A DNA stretch of 64,000 bases, taken from the NCBI GenBank assembly GCA_036583965.1, contig JAZBQD010000005.1:1289456-1353455 (forward strand). The letters are read 5' to 3'. The notes beneath the pieces were generated by a model. The model was not told the origin of the DNA, searched no databases, and saw only the letters and a list, made by a program, of their open reading frames with translations. Made by a program: the position numbers and the translations under genes. The DNA comes from Prunella strophiata (lineage: Eukaryota; Chordata; Aves; Passeriformes; Prunellidae). Positions 33,901 through 46,100 of the stretch are shown one piece after another (position 1 is the first letter of the stretch; the number at the start of each line of letters is the position of its first letter).

Positions 33901-36900
33901 GGAGTGGGGTCAGCCCCACATGGGGGAAAAGGGATGGGGAGTGGGGTCAGCCCCACAAAGTGGGGGAAAGGGGATGGGGAGTGGGGTCAGCCCCACAGGG
34001 GGGAAAAGGGGATGGGGAGTGGGGTCAGCCCCACGTGGGGGAAAAGGGGATGGGGAGTGGGGTCAGCCCCACATGGGGGAAAAGGGATGGGGAGTGGGGT
34101 CAGCCCCACATGGGGGAAAAGGGATGGGGAGTGGGGTCAGCCCCACGTGGGGGAAAAGGGGATGGGGAGTGGGGTCAGCCCCACATGGGGAAAAGGGGAT
34201 GGGGAGTGGGGTCAGCCCCACATGGGGGAAAAGGGATGGGGAGTGGGGTCAGCCCCACGTGGGGGAAAAGGGGATGGGGAGTGGGGTCAGCCCCACATGG
34301 GGGAAAAGGGATGGGGAGTGGGGTCAGCCCCACATGGGGGAAAAGGGATGGGGAGTGGGGTCAGCCCCACATGGGGGAAAAGGGATGGGGAGTGGGGTCA
34401 GCCCCACGTGGGGGAAAAGGGGATGGGGAGTGGGGTCAGCCCCACATGGGGGAAAAGGGATGGGGAGTGGGGTCAGCCCCACATGGGGGAAAAGGGATGG
34501 GGAGTGGGGTCAGCCCCACGTGGGGGAAAAGGGGATGGGGAGTGGGGTCAGCCCCACGTGGGGGAAAAGGGGATGGGGAGTGGGGTCAGCCCCACATGGG
34601 GGAAAAGGGATGGGGAGTGGGGTCAGCCCCACATGGGGGAAAAGGGATGGGGAGTGGGGTCAGCCCCACATGGGGGAAAAGGGATGGGGAGTGGGGTCAG
34701 CCCCACATGGGGGAAAAGGGATGGGGAGTGGGGTCAGCCCCACGTGGGGGAAAAGGGGATGGGGAGTGGGGTCAGCCCCACGTGGGGGAAAAGGGGATGG
34801 GGAGTGGGGTCAGCCCCACGTGGGGGAAAAGGGGATGGGGAGTGGGGTCAGCCCCACGTGGGGGAAAAGGGGATGGGGAGTGGGGTCAGCCCCACATGGG
34901 GGAAAAGGGATGGGGAGTGGGGTCAGCCCCACGTGGGGGAAAAGGGGATGGGGAGTGGGGTCAGCCCCACATGGGGGAAAAGGGATGGGGAGTGGGGTCA
35001 GCCCCACATGGGGGAAAAGGGATGGGGAGTGGGGTCAGCCCCACATGGGGGAAAAGGGATGGGGAGTGGGGTCAGCCCCACATGGGGGAAAAGGGGATGG
35101 GGAGTGGGGTCAGCCCCACATGGGGAAAAGGGGATGGGGAGTGGGGGCAGCCCCACATGGGGAAAAGGGGATGGGGAGTGGGGTCAGCCCCACATGGGGG
35201 AAAAGGGGATGGGGAGTGGGGTCAGCCCCACGTGGGGGAAAAGGGGATGGGGAGGGGGGTCAGCCCCACATGGGGGAAAAGGGATGGGGAGTGGGGTCAG
35301 CCCCACGTGGGGGAAAAGGGGATGGGGAGTGGGGTCAGCCCCACATGGGGGAAAAGGGATGGGGAGTGGGGTCAGCCCCACGTGGGGGAAAAGGGGATGG
35401 GGAGTGGGGTCAGCCCCACGTGGGGGAAAAGGGGATGGGGAGTGGGGTCAGCCCCACGTGGGGGAAAAGGGGATGGGGAGTGGGGTCAGCCCCACATGGG
35501 GGAAAAGGGATGGGGAGTGGGGTCAGCCCCACATGGGGGAAAAGGGATGGGGAGTGGGGTCAGCCCCACATGGGGGAAAAGGGATGGGGAGTGGGGTCAG
35601 CCCCACGTGGGGGAAAAGGGGATGGGGAGTGGGGTCAGCCCCACGTGGGGGAAAAGGGGATGGGGAGTGGGGTCAGCCCCACATGGGGGAAAAGGGATGG
35701 GGAGTGGGGTCAGCCCCACGTGGGGGAAAAGGGGATGGGGAGTGGGGTCAGCCCCACGTGGGGGAAAAGGGGATGGGGAGTGGGGTCAGCCCCACATGGC
35801 TGTGGAAGGATCCGCGTGGTGTCCGGGCGGCCGCACCACGGCAAAGCCGTTCTGGGGACAGAGCAGAGGCCAGGGGTCAGAGCTGCCAGCCCGGGGGGAC
35901 ACACAGCCCATGTCCCCAGTGCCACACAGCCCTGGGACCCCCGGCTGTGGGGGACACAGCCGTGGGGTGACACAGCCCTGGGACCCCCAGCCGTGGGGTG
36001 ACACAGCCCTGGGACCCCTGGCCGTGGGGTGACACCACCCTGGGACCCCCAGCCATGGTGTGACACAGCCCTGGGACCCCCAGCCATGGGGTGACACCAC
36101 CCTGGGACCCCTGGCCATGAGGTGACACAGCCCTGGGACCCCCAACCATGGGGTGACACCACCCTGGGACCCCTGGCCATGGGGTGACACCACTCAGGGA
36201 CCCCCAGCCGTGGGGTGACACCACCCTGGGACCCCTGGCCATGAGGTGACACAGCCCTGGGACCCCCAGCCGTGGGGTGACACCACCCTGGGACCCCCGG
36301 CCATGGGGTGACACAGCCCTGGGACCCCCAGCCATGGGGTGACACAGCCCTGGGACCCCCCGGCCGTGGGGTGACACAGCCTGGGACCCCCCAGCCGTGG
36401 GGTGACACCACCCTGGGACCCCTGGCCATGGGGTGACACAGCCCTGGGACCCCCAGCCATGGGGTGACACCACCCTGGGACCCCTGGCCATGGGGTGACA
36501 CAGCCCTGGGACCCCCAGCCATGGGGTGACACCACTCAGGGACCCCCAGCCGTGGGGTGACACAGCCCTGGGACCCCCAGCCATGGTGTGACACAGCCCT
36601 GGGACCCCCCAGGCCAGCCCTACCTTCAGCTCCCTGGTGGCCACCTTGAAGGCCAGCTCGGTGACGCTGCCGGCGGCCCAGCGCGCGGCGTTGGACGAGT
36701 GCAGCTCGTTCCAGATGGTGTCACTGTCCACCTGTGGGGGACACGGGTCACACGGGGCCACAGCACCAGGGACAGGAGCCACGGCCTCACCCAGCAGGGG
36801 CTGGTGTCCTGTGCCAGCCGAAGGTGACACTGGGCCACCCCACGCTATCCTCCCTGCCCAGCCCCTTCCTTTACCTGCTTTCTCTCATTTTAGAGTTTAA

Positions 36901-37144
36901 CAAACTTCTTGCTGTGTCAGTAGCACGTCAGAGCTGGACAACCCAAAATCTCTTCTGCTGGGGGCAGGTGTGAGCCCCCCTGCCCGGGGGGGGGCAGCTG
37001 CAACCCCGGGAACAGAGCAGGGAAAGGAGCAGAGCAGGGAAAGCAGAGCTGGTGCCCAGCACGGGGGGCAAGGAGAAGAGCAGAACCAGAAGAGGCAGCA
37101 GGAGGGCACCGAGGGAGCCCCTTCCTGAAAGAGAGAGAGAGACA

Positions 37145-37192
<48 letters not shown>

Positions 37193-40100
37193 AGGAGAGG
37201 AAGAGGCAGTGAATGCAGAGAAACCAGGAGGGAAAGCTGGGAATGGAGAGGCCTCAGAAGGGACGAGCTGCTGTCCCCATGTCACGGCTGCCCTCCCTCA
37301 GTGGGGACCCCCCTCCTGCCAGCCCCTCAGGGGGCTCTGATCAAGGATCCCCTTCCAGAGGGGGAAGCTCAGACCTCCCCAGGGATCCCTGAGCTGCTCT
37401 GATCCAACTCTTCCATCAAACACCCACCCCGGGCAGCCCAGAGGCTTTGGGAGCTGCCCCGAGACCCCCAAGGGGCCAAACAGGAACAGCCCTGCCCAAA
37501 GGGCAGAGCAGGGGTGAACAGTGACCCCAAAACCCAGAGCAGGGGTGAACAGTGACCCCAAAACCCAGAGCAGGGATGGAGCAGTGACCCCAAAACCTGG
37601 ATCAGGGGTGGAACAGTGACCCCATAACCCAGAGCAGGGATGGAGCAGTGACCCCAAAACCCCAAAACCCAGAGCAGGGGTGGAACAGTGACCCCAAAAC
37701 CCAGAGCAGGGGTGAACAGTGACCCCAAAACCTGGATCAGGGGTGGAACAGTGACCCCATAACCTGGATCAGGGGTGGAACAGTGACCCCATAACCCGGA
37801 TCAGGGATGGAACAGTGACCCCAAAACCCAGAGCAGGGATGGAGCAGTGACCCCAAAACCCAGATCAGGGTGGAACAGTGACCCCATAACCTGGATCAGG
37901 GATGGAACAGTGACCCCATAACCTGGATCAGGGGTGGAACAGTGACCCCAAAACCCAGAGCAGGGATGGAGCAGTGACCCCATAACCCAGATCAGGGATG
38001 GAACAGTGACCCCATAACCTGGATCAGGGATGGAACAGTGACCCCAAAACCCAGAGCAGGGGTGGAGCAGTGACCCCATAACCTGGATCAGGGGTGGAAC
38101 AGTGACCCCAAAACCCAGATCAGGGGTGAGCAGTGACCCCAAAACCCAGAGCAGGGATGGAGCAGTGACCCCATAACCCGGATCAGGGATGGAACAGTGA
38201 CCCCATAACCTGGATCAGGGATGGAACAGTGACCCCAAAACCCAGAGCAGGGGTGGAACAGTGACCCCAAAACCCAGAGCAGGGATGGAGCAGTGACCCC
38301 ATAACCCGGATCAGGGATGGAACAGTGACCCCAAAACCCAGAGCAGGGGTGGAGCAGTGACCCCAAAACCCAGAGCAGGGATGGAGCAGTGACCCCAAAA
38401 CCCGGATCAAGGGTGGAGCAGTGACCCCATAACCTGGATCAGGGATGGAACAGTGACCCCAAAACCCAGATCAGGGGTGGAACACTCACCCCCACCCCTC
38501 CGCAGGGCAGCATCACAAACGTCCTCTGGGACAGGATCCCTGTGGAGAGAGGGGACAGGGGGCACCTCAGGGCTGGGCAAGCAGCACCGGGGTGGGGCCA
38601 GGCTGTGCCCAGGACCCCGGGGAGCTGCTGGGAGCCATCCCAGGGCCGGGGGCGGGGTGGGCACCCACCTGCCAGCTTGCCGTTGTCCAGTTTGAGGCGG
38701 TTGAGGGGGTTGGTGCCGTAGAGCAGCACGTGGCGCTCGCTGTGCACGCTCTGCAGCTCCTCCAGGGTGGCCTTGCGGCCCCGCAGGCACTGGGGGACAT
38801 GGCTGTGACCGGGGGGACACACGGGGGACCCCCCCTGCCCTGCTGGCCTGGCCCTCTGCAGCCACGGCTGGTGGCGGGGGCAGGACCCGCGGGGTTGGAA
38901 CTTGGGCACCCCCAAATTGCAGCCAGGGGACCCAGAGCCAGCCCTAGGCTGGGTTTTACTAGGCTGGACCTGACAAAACTCGCTGGGTTGGGGGGACCAG
39001 CCCTTCCCTGTGCCCAGCAGAACCTGAATCCCAGGGAGGAGGGGTGGGATCAGGAGGGATGAAAGTGGGATCATAAAGGAGGGAGGTGGGAGCAGGATGG
39101 GTGCAGGTGGGATCAGGAGGGATGGAATGGGATCAGGAGGGGTGGGATGGGATCAGGAGGGATGGGATGGGATCAGGATGGATGGGATGGGATCAGGAGG
39201 GATGGGATGGGATCAGGAGGGATGGGATGGGATCAGGATGGATGGGATGGGATCAGGAGGGATGGGATGGGATCAGGATGGATGGGATGGGATCAGGAGG
39301 GACGGGGTGGCCTCAGGAGGGATACAGGTGGGATCAGGAGGGATACAGGTGGGATCAGGAGGGACGGGGTGGCCTCAGGAGGGATACAGGTGGGATCAGG
39401 AGGGACGAGGTGGGATCAGGATGGGTGCAGGTGGGATCAGGAGGGATGGGATGGGATCAGGAGGGATGGGATGGGATCAGGAGGGATGCAGGTGGGATCA
39501 GGAGGGATGGGATGGGATCAGGATGGATGGGATGGGATCAGGATGGATGCAGGTGGGATCAGGAGGGATGGGATGGGATCAGGAGGGATGCAGGTGGGAT
39601 CAGGAGGGATGGGGTGGGATCAGGAGGGATGCAGGTGGGATCAGGAGGGACGGGGTGGCCTCAGGAGGGACAAGGCGGGCCCAGCCCCTCCCAGCTCACC
39701 TCGCAGCGGCTGCGCAGGCCCCGCTCCTGTAGGCGGGACCAGATGCTCTGGATCCTGCCGGCGTGCTCGGGGTGGTTGCTGTTGTCCCCGCAGGAGCATT
39801 GGTGCTTCAGCATCACCGAGTCGTAAACCAGCCCTGCCAGCACAGCTGCTCCCTCAGCTCCTCTGCAGGGGCTCCGAGACCCCAAATATTGACCAAAATC
39901 CCCCCCAAACCTGGGAGATCCTGTCCCCAAACCACAGGAGATTCTATCCCCAAACCTGGGATTCCTGGTTCCCAACCCTGGAGATTCTGCCCCCAAACCA
40001 CATGATATTCTAATCCCCAAACCACATTAGATTCTATCCCCAAACCTGGGAGATTTCTATCCCCAACCACTAGATTCTATCGCCCTCCAAACCTGGAGAT

Positions 40101-43100
40101 CCTGTTCCCAAACCTGGATATCCTGCTCCCAAACCTGGGAGATTTATGTCCGCCAAACCCCAGGAGATCCTGCCCCAAACCCAGAGATCTGCCCAAACCC
40201 CAGGTAATGGCAGCCAGGGGCCAGGTGGGGCACCCCTGCCTGAAAAAGCCCCCCAGAAAAGAGAAGAGCCCCCTCCCCCCGGCCCCTCGGCCTCTCCTCC
40301 TGGTGCTTCCCAAGTCCAGGATCGATTGACCACCCCAGGGCATCTATCCCCAGTCCCCTCCTGTTCCCCCGCCCAGCAGATGACAGCCCCGCAGGTGTGG
40401 GCCGTACCTGTGGTGAAGTGAGGCTTGGGGCGGTCTGCTCCTGCACGGGCAGGGCCAGCGCCTTGTGTCCTGGGCAGGGAGGGACACGTGGCCGTGGCCG
40501 GGGACGACTGCGCCCTGGACAGGGGCCGGTGGCCGGGGGGGAGGCAACGGGGGGTCGGCCAGGGCTGGCCTCTTTAGGGCTGCTGCTGCAGCCCACTGTA
40601 AGGTCCCCACAGGAGGGCCTGGGGACACAGGACACCGTCAGGGGAAGGCAGTGTCCCCAGTTCAAACGGAGGCAGGGAACAGAGCTGCTGGCTCGGGGTG
40701 TCCAGGGCTGGATCCAGCGGTGCTCCGGTCGGGTGCGGAGGTCAAATAGCTTTAATATGGTTTATACTAGTTTTCGATGCCTTGGGAGATTTCACATCCC
40801 AGGTAGATGACAGTCTGTCAGGCAATTTGTGCCTTTCTTGGATACTTATATCCTCTCATTCCCAGTGAATTTAAAAATACTCGATTGTTACCATTATGCA
40901 GGTTGTTTTTTTCTTCTGTAGCTATCAGTATAGCATCAACATACTGCAACAACAGGTATTGGTCTCTCTGTTACNNNNNNNNNNNNNNNNNNNNNNNNNN
41001 NNNNNNNNNNNNNNNNNNNNNNNNNNNNNNNNNNNNNNNNNNNNNNNNNNNNNNNNNNNNNNNNNNNNNNNNNNNNNNNNNNNNNNNNNNNNNNNNNNNN
41101 NNNNNNNNNNNNNNNNNNNNNNNNNNNNNNNNNNNNNNNNNNNNNNNNNNNNNNNNNNNNNNNNNNNNNNNNNNNNNNNNNNNNNNNNNNNNNNNNNNNN
41201 NNNNNNNNNNNNNNNNNNNNNNNNNNNNNNNNNNNNNNNNNNNNNNNNNNNNNNNNNNNNNNNNNNNNNNNNNNNNNNNNNNNNNNNNNNNNNNNNNNNN
41301 NNNNNNNNNNNNNNNNNNNNNNNNNNNNNNNNNNNNNNNNNNNNNNNNNNNNNNNNNNNNNNNNNNNNNNNNNNNNNNNNNNNNNNNNNNNNNNNNNNNN
41401 NNNNNNNNNNNNNNNNNNNNNNNNNNNNNNNNNNNNNNNNNNNNNNNNNNNNNNNNNNNNNNNNNNNNNNNNNNCTTCAAGCATCACTAGTCGTAACAAT
41501 CCCTGCCAGCACCGCTCTGCTTACCCTCCTCCTTCTGCAGGGCTCCGAGACCCCAAATATTGACCAAAATCCCCCCCAAACCTGGGAGATTCTGCCCCTA
41601 AACCACAGGAGATTCTGCCCCCACACCTGGGAGATCCTGTTCCCAAACCACAGGAGATTCTATCCCCAAACCTGGGAGATTCTGTCCCCAAACCACAGGA
41701 GATTCTGCCCCCAAACCACAGGAGATTCTATCCCCAAACCACATGAGATTCTATCCCCAAACCTGGGATATCCTGTTCCCAAACCTGGGATATCCTGTTC
41801 CCAAACCTGGGAGATCCTGTTCCCAAACCTGGGAGATCCTGTTCCCAAACCTGGGAGATTTTGTCGCCAAACCACAGGAGATCCTGCCCCAAACCCCAGG
41901 AGATCCTGCCCCAAACCCCAGGAATGCAGCCAGGGGCCAGGTGGGTGCACCCTGCCTGGAAAAGCCCCCCAGAAAAGGAGAAGAGCCCCCCCTCCCCAGC
42001 TCTCTCCTGGTGCTCCCAAGTCCAGGATCGATGTGGCGCCACCCCAGGACATCCCCAGGTCCCCTCCTGTCCCCGCCCAGCGGTGACAGCCCCGCAGGTG
42101 TGGCCGTACCTGTGGTGAAGTGAGGCTTGGGCGGCTGCTCCTGCACGGGCAGGGCCAGCGCCTTGGTGTCCTGGGCAGGGAGGGACACGGTGGCCGTGGC
42201 CGGGGACGACTGAGCCCTGGACAGGGGCCGGTGGCCGGGGGGGAGCACGGGGGGGTCGGCCAAGGGCTGCCGCTTGAGGAGCTGCTGCTGCACCCGCTGG
42301 AAGGAGTCCCACAGGAGGGCCTGGGGACACAGGACACCGTCAGGGGACAGGGCAGTGTCCCCAGCACGGGGGACAGGGACAGAGCCCTGCTCGGGGTGTC
42401 CAGGGCTGGATCCAGCGGCTGCTCCGGGCTCGGAGGAGGGACAGGGCGGGACAGGATGGGACAAGGCAGGACAAGGCAGGACAGGGCAAAACGGGACAGG
42501 ATGGGACAGGACAGGATGGGACAAGGCAGGACAAGGCAGGACAGGGCAAAACGGGACAGGATGGGACAGGACAGGATGGGACAAGGCAGGACAAGGCAGG
42601 ACAGGACAGGACAGGGGAAAACGGGACAGGACAGGATGGGACAAGGCAGGACGGGACAGGATGGGACAAGGCAGGACAGGACAGGATGGGACAAGGCAGG
42701 ACAGGGCAAAACGGGACAGGACAAGATGGGACAGGATGGGACAAGGCAGGACAGGACAGGATGGGACAGGACAGGACAGGAGAGGATGGGACAAGGCAGG
42801 ACAAGGCAGGACAGGACTGTCCCAGCATCTGCTGCTCCCTGCCGGCTCAGCCCCGCAGTGACAGCAGCGATGGGACAGAGCCGGGGACGATGCCCGGCAA
42901 TTTGGGGACAAAGCCCGGCAATTTGGGGGCAATGCCCAGCTGTGCAGACACCAGCGGTGCCCGCAGCTGTGCCCCTGTCCCTGTGAGCTGCCCCGGGCTC
43001 CAGGCAGGCACAGCCCTGTGTCCCCTCCCCTCCCTCCCGTACCTGCTGCAGGACCAGCTCCTCCTGGGGCTGCCCCATCTTCTGCGTCCTCTCGGGCTCC

Positions 43101-46100
43101 TTCCCGCTGCTGCCGGGCCGGGGGGGCTCCACCCGGGCCCTGCTGGGGTCGCCCCCCTCGGCCGCGGCCTCCGCCAGGGTCCCCTCGGCCTCCATGTCCT
43201 CCGAGGACGGGATCTGCCGCAGCCGGGGCTTCTCGCTGGACTTGGCCATGCGCTGCAGCCGGGGGAGGGCGACAGGGGTGAGAAACACTGCTAGGAAAGT
43301 CTGACGGAAGGCTCACATGGTGTATCATGTATAAAACAAAATATAATATATAGTATATAATGTAGAATATATAATATAAATATAAAAATATAATATATAA
43401 TATATAATATATAATATATAATATATAATATATAATATATAATATATAATTATAATATAATATAATTATAATATATAATATAGAAGAATATAGAATATAC
43501 ATATACAATATATACTATATACTATATAAAAATATACAATATACAATAAAATATAAAATTAAAATGTAAAATATAGAGTATAGAATATAAAACATAAAAT
43601 ACAAAATATAATCTAGAAAATATCATATATAACATATAAACCATAAAATATATAATATAATATAGAAAATACAATATAGAAAATATAATATATAACAGAT
43701 AAAACAGAAGTTTTAGGGCAGAGCCTTCCCCTTCCCCTTCCCAGGTTCAAACAGCATTTTGTAACCCGATCCAACACACACCGATGACTTTTTCCTCCCT
43801 TTGCGGGGCGGGCTCACCTTGCCCAGGGGCGTTTGCTGCTGCAGCCTCTCCAGGAAATGCGCCTGGTGCTGCTGGAAGAGCAGGTGCTGCTGCACGGCGC
43901 GGGGGCTCGGCGGCAGCGGCTCCGAGCGGGTCCTGCCCAGCGGCTTGTGCTGGCCCGGCAGCGCCAGGCGCTCCGCGGGCAGCAGCGAGGGCGCCAGGGA
44001 GAACGGCACCGTGCCCAGGCCTGGCACTGCGGGGGCACAGGGGACACGTCAGGGGGCACAGGGGACACGGTGCAGTAAGGTTATACAATGTAAAGATGTC
44101 AGATGTTTTTTAAAAGATAAATAAATTTTAAAAAATGAAAGTGGTTGTACAATATAAAGGTGTCAGATTTTTTTTAAAAGATAAATAAATTTTTAAAAAT
44201 TAAAATTATACAATATGAAGATGTCACTGCCGCTGCCACTGTCACCATCACTGCCACTGTCACTACCCACTGCTGCAGTCACTGTCACTGCCATTGCCAC
44301 TGTGACTGTCACTGCCACTGTCACTGCCACCATCACTGCCACTGCCACTGCCATTGCCACTGTGACTGTCACTGCCACTGTCACTGCCACCATCACTGCC
44401 ACTGCCACTGCCATTGCCACTGTGACTGTCACTGCCACCATCACTGTCACTGCCCACTGCTGCAGTCACTGTCACTGCCATTGCCACTGTGACTGTCACT
44501 GCCACTGTCACTGCCACCATCACTGCCACTGCCACTGCTGCAGTCACTGCCACCATCACTGCCACTGCTGCAGTCACTGCCACTGCCACTGCCACTGTGA
44601 TTGTCACTGTCACTGCCACTGCTACTGCCACTGCCACTGCTACAGTCACTGCCACTGCCACTGTCACCGTCACTGCCACTGTGACTGTCACTGCAACTGT
44701 CATTGCCACCATCACTGCCACTGTCACTGCTGCAGTCACTGTCACTGCCACTGCCCACTGCCCACTGCTGCAGTCACTGCCACTGCCATTGCCACTGTGA
44801 CTGTCACTGTCACTGTCACCATCACTGTGACTGTCACTGCTGTCCCCATGTCCCCAGCCACACTCACCCGCCACCAGCGGGGCATGGGTGACCGAGGGCT
44901 CGAGGATGATGACGGGCTGCAGCCTCGGGGGCAGGGCGCTGCCAGCCTCGTGCTGCTCCAGGCCGGCCGGGATGAAGACGGGCGGGGCCGTGCCCGGCAG
45001 CACCGGCCCGTTGAGCACCGGCACGCGGTGAGCCAGGCTGGGCAGCGCCCGGCGCTCGGCGTCACCCTGCGGGTGACACACGGGGGGGACAGGGACAGGA
45101 GTGGGACAGGGACAGGAGTGGGACAGGGACAAGGGGTGGGGATGGGACGGGGATTGGGGACAAGGATGGGACAGGGATGGGGACAGGGACAGGGGTGGGA
45201 CAGGGATGGGGACAAGGGATGGGGATGGGGACAGGGATGGGGATGGGGACAAGATGGGGATGGGGACAGGGGTGGGAACAGGGATGGGGACAAGGATGGG
45301 GATGGGGACAGGGATGGGGATGGGGACAAGGATGGGGATGGGGACAGGGGTGGGACAGGGATGGGGACAGGGACAGGAATGGGACAGGGATGGGGATGGG
45401 GACAAGGATGGGGATGGGGATGGGACAGGGATGGGGACGGGACAGGGATGGGGACAGGGATGGGACAGGGATGGGGACAGGGACAGGAATGGGACAGGGA
45501 TGGGGATGGGACAGGGACGGGGATGGGGACAGGGATGGGACAAGGATGGGGACAGGGATGGGGATGGGGACAGGGGTGGGGATGGGACAGGATCAGGGAC
45601 AGGAATGGGACAAGGATGGGGATGGGACAGGAATGGGGATGGGACAGGGATGGGGACAGGGATGGGGATGGGAATTGGACAGAGATGGGGATAGGGTAGG
45701 GATGGTACAGGGACAGGGATGGGGACAGGGACAGGGCAGGGATGGGGATGGGATGGGACAAGGATGGGGACAGGGATGGGGATGGGACAGGGACAGGATC
45801 AGGGACAGGGATGGGACAGGGACAGGATCAGAGACAGGGACAGGGTCAGGATCAGAAATGGGGACAGAAACAGGGTCAGGCACAGGGACAGGGACACTGG
45901 GAGGGCACAGGATTGTCCCCACCGTGCCCATGGGCAGTACCAGGAACCCCAAACCCCAAGGGAAGCCCCAGAGGGACCCAGTGCTGGGGGTACAAGCCAG
46001 GACCTACCCTGGCACTGGTGGTGGCCGGCAGGCCCAGGGTGATGGCCGGCAGGGAGGTGGCACTCTGCAGGGCAAACTGGGCCAGGGAGCTCCTCCCTGC

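Noticed and set aside
33703..36032. Glycine-rich structural protein read across the 37/38-bp array
   Set aside because: Three frames are open in parallel and the array is intronic to HDAC7.
44223..45900. Threonine/alanine or methionine/glycine repeat proteins
   Set aside because: Hexamer repeats in HDAC7 introns, bounded by clear splice sites of flanking exons.
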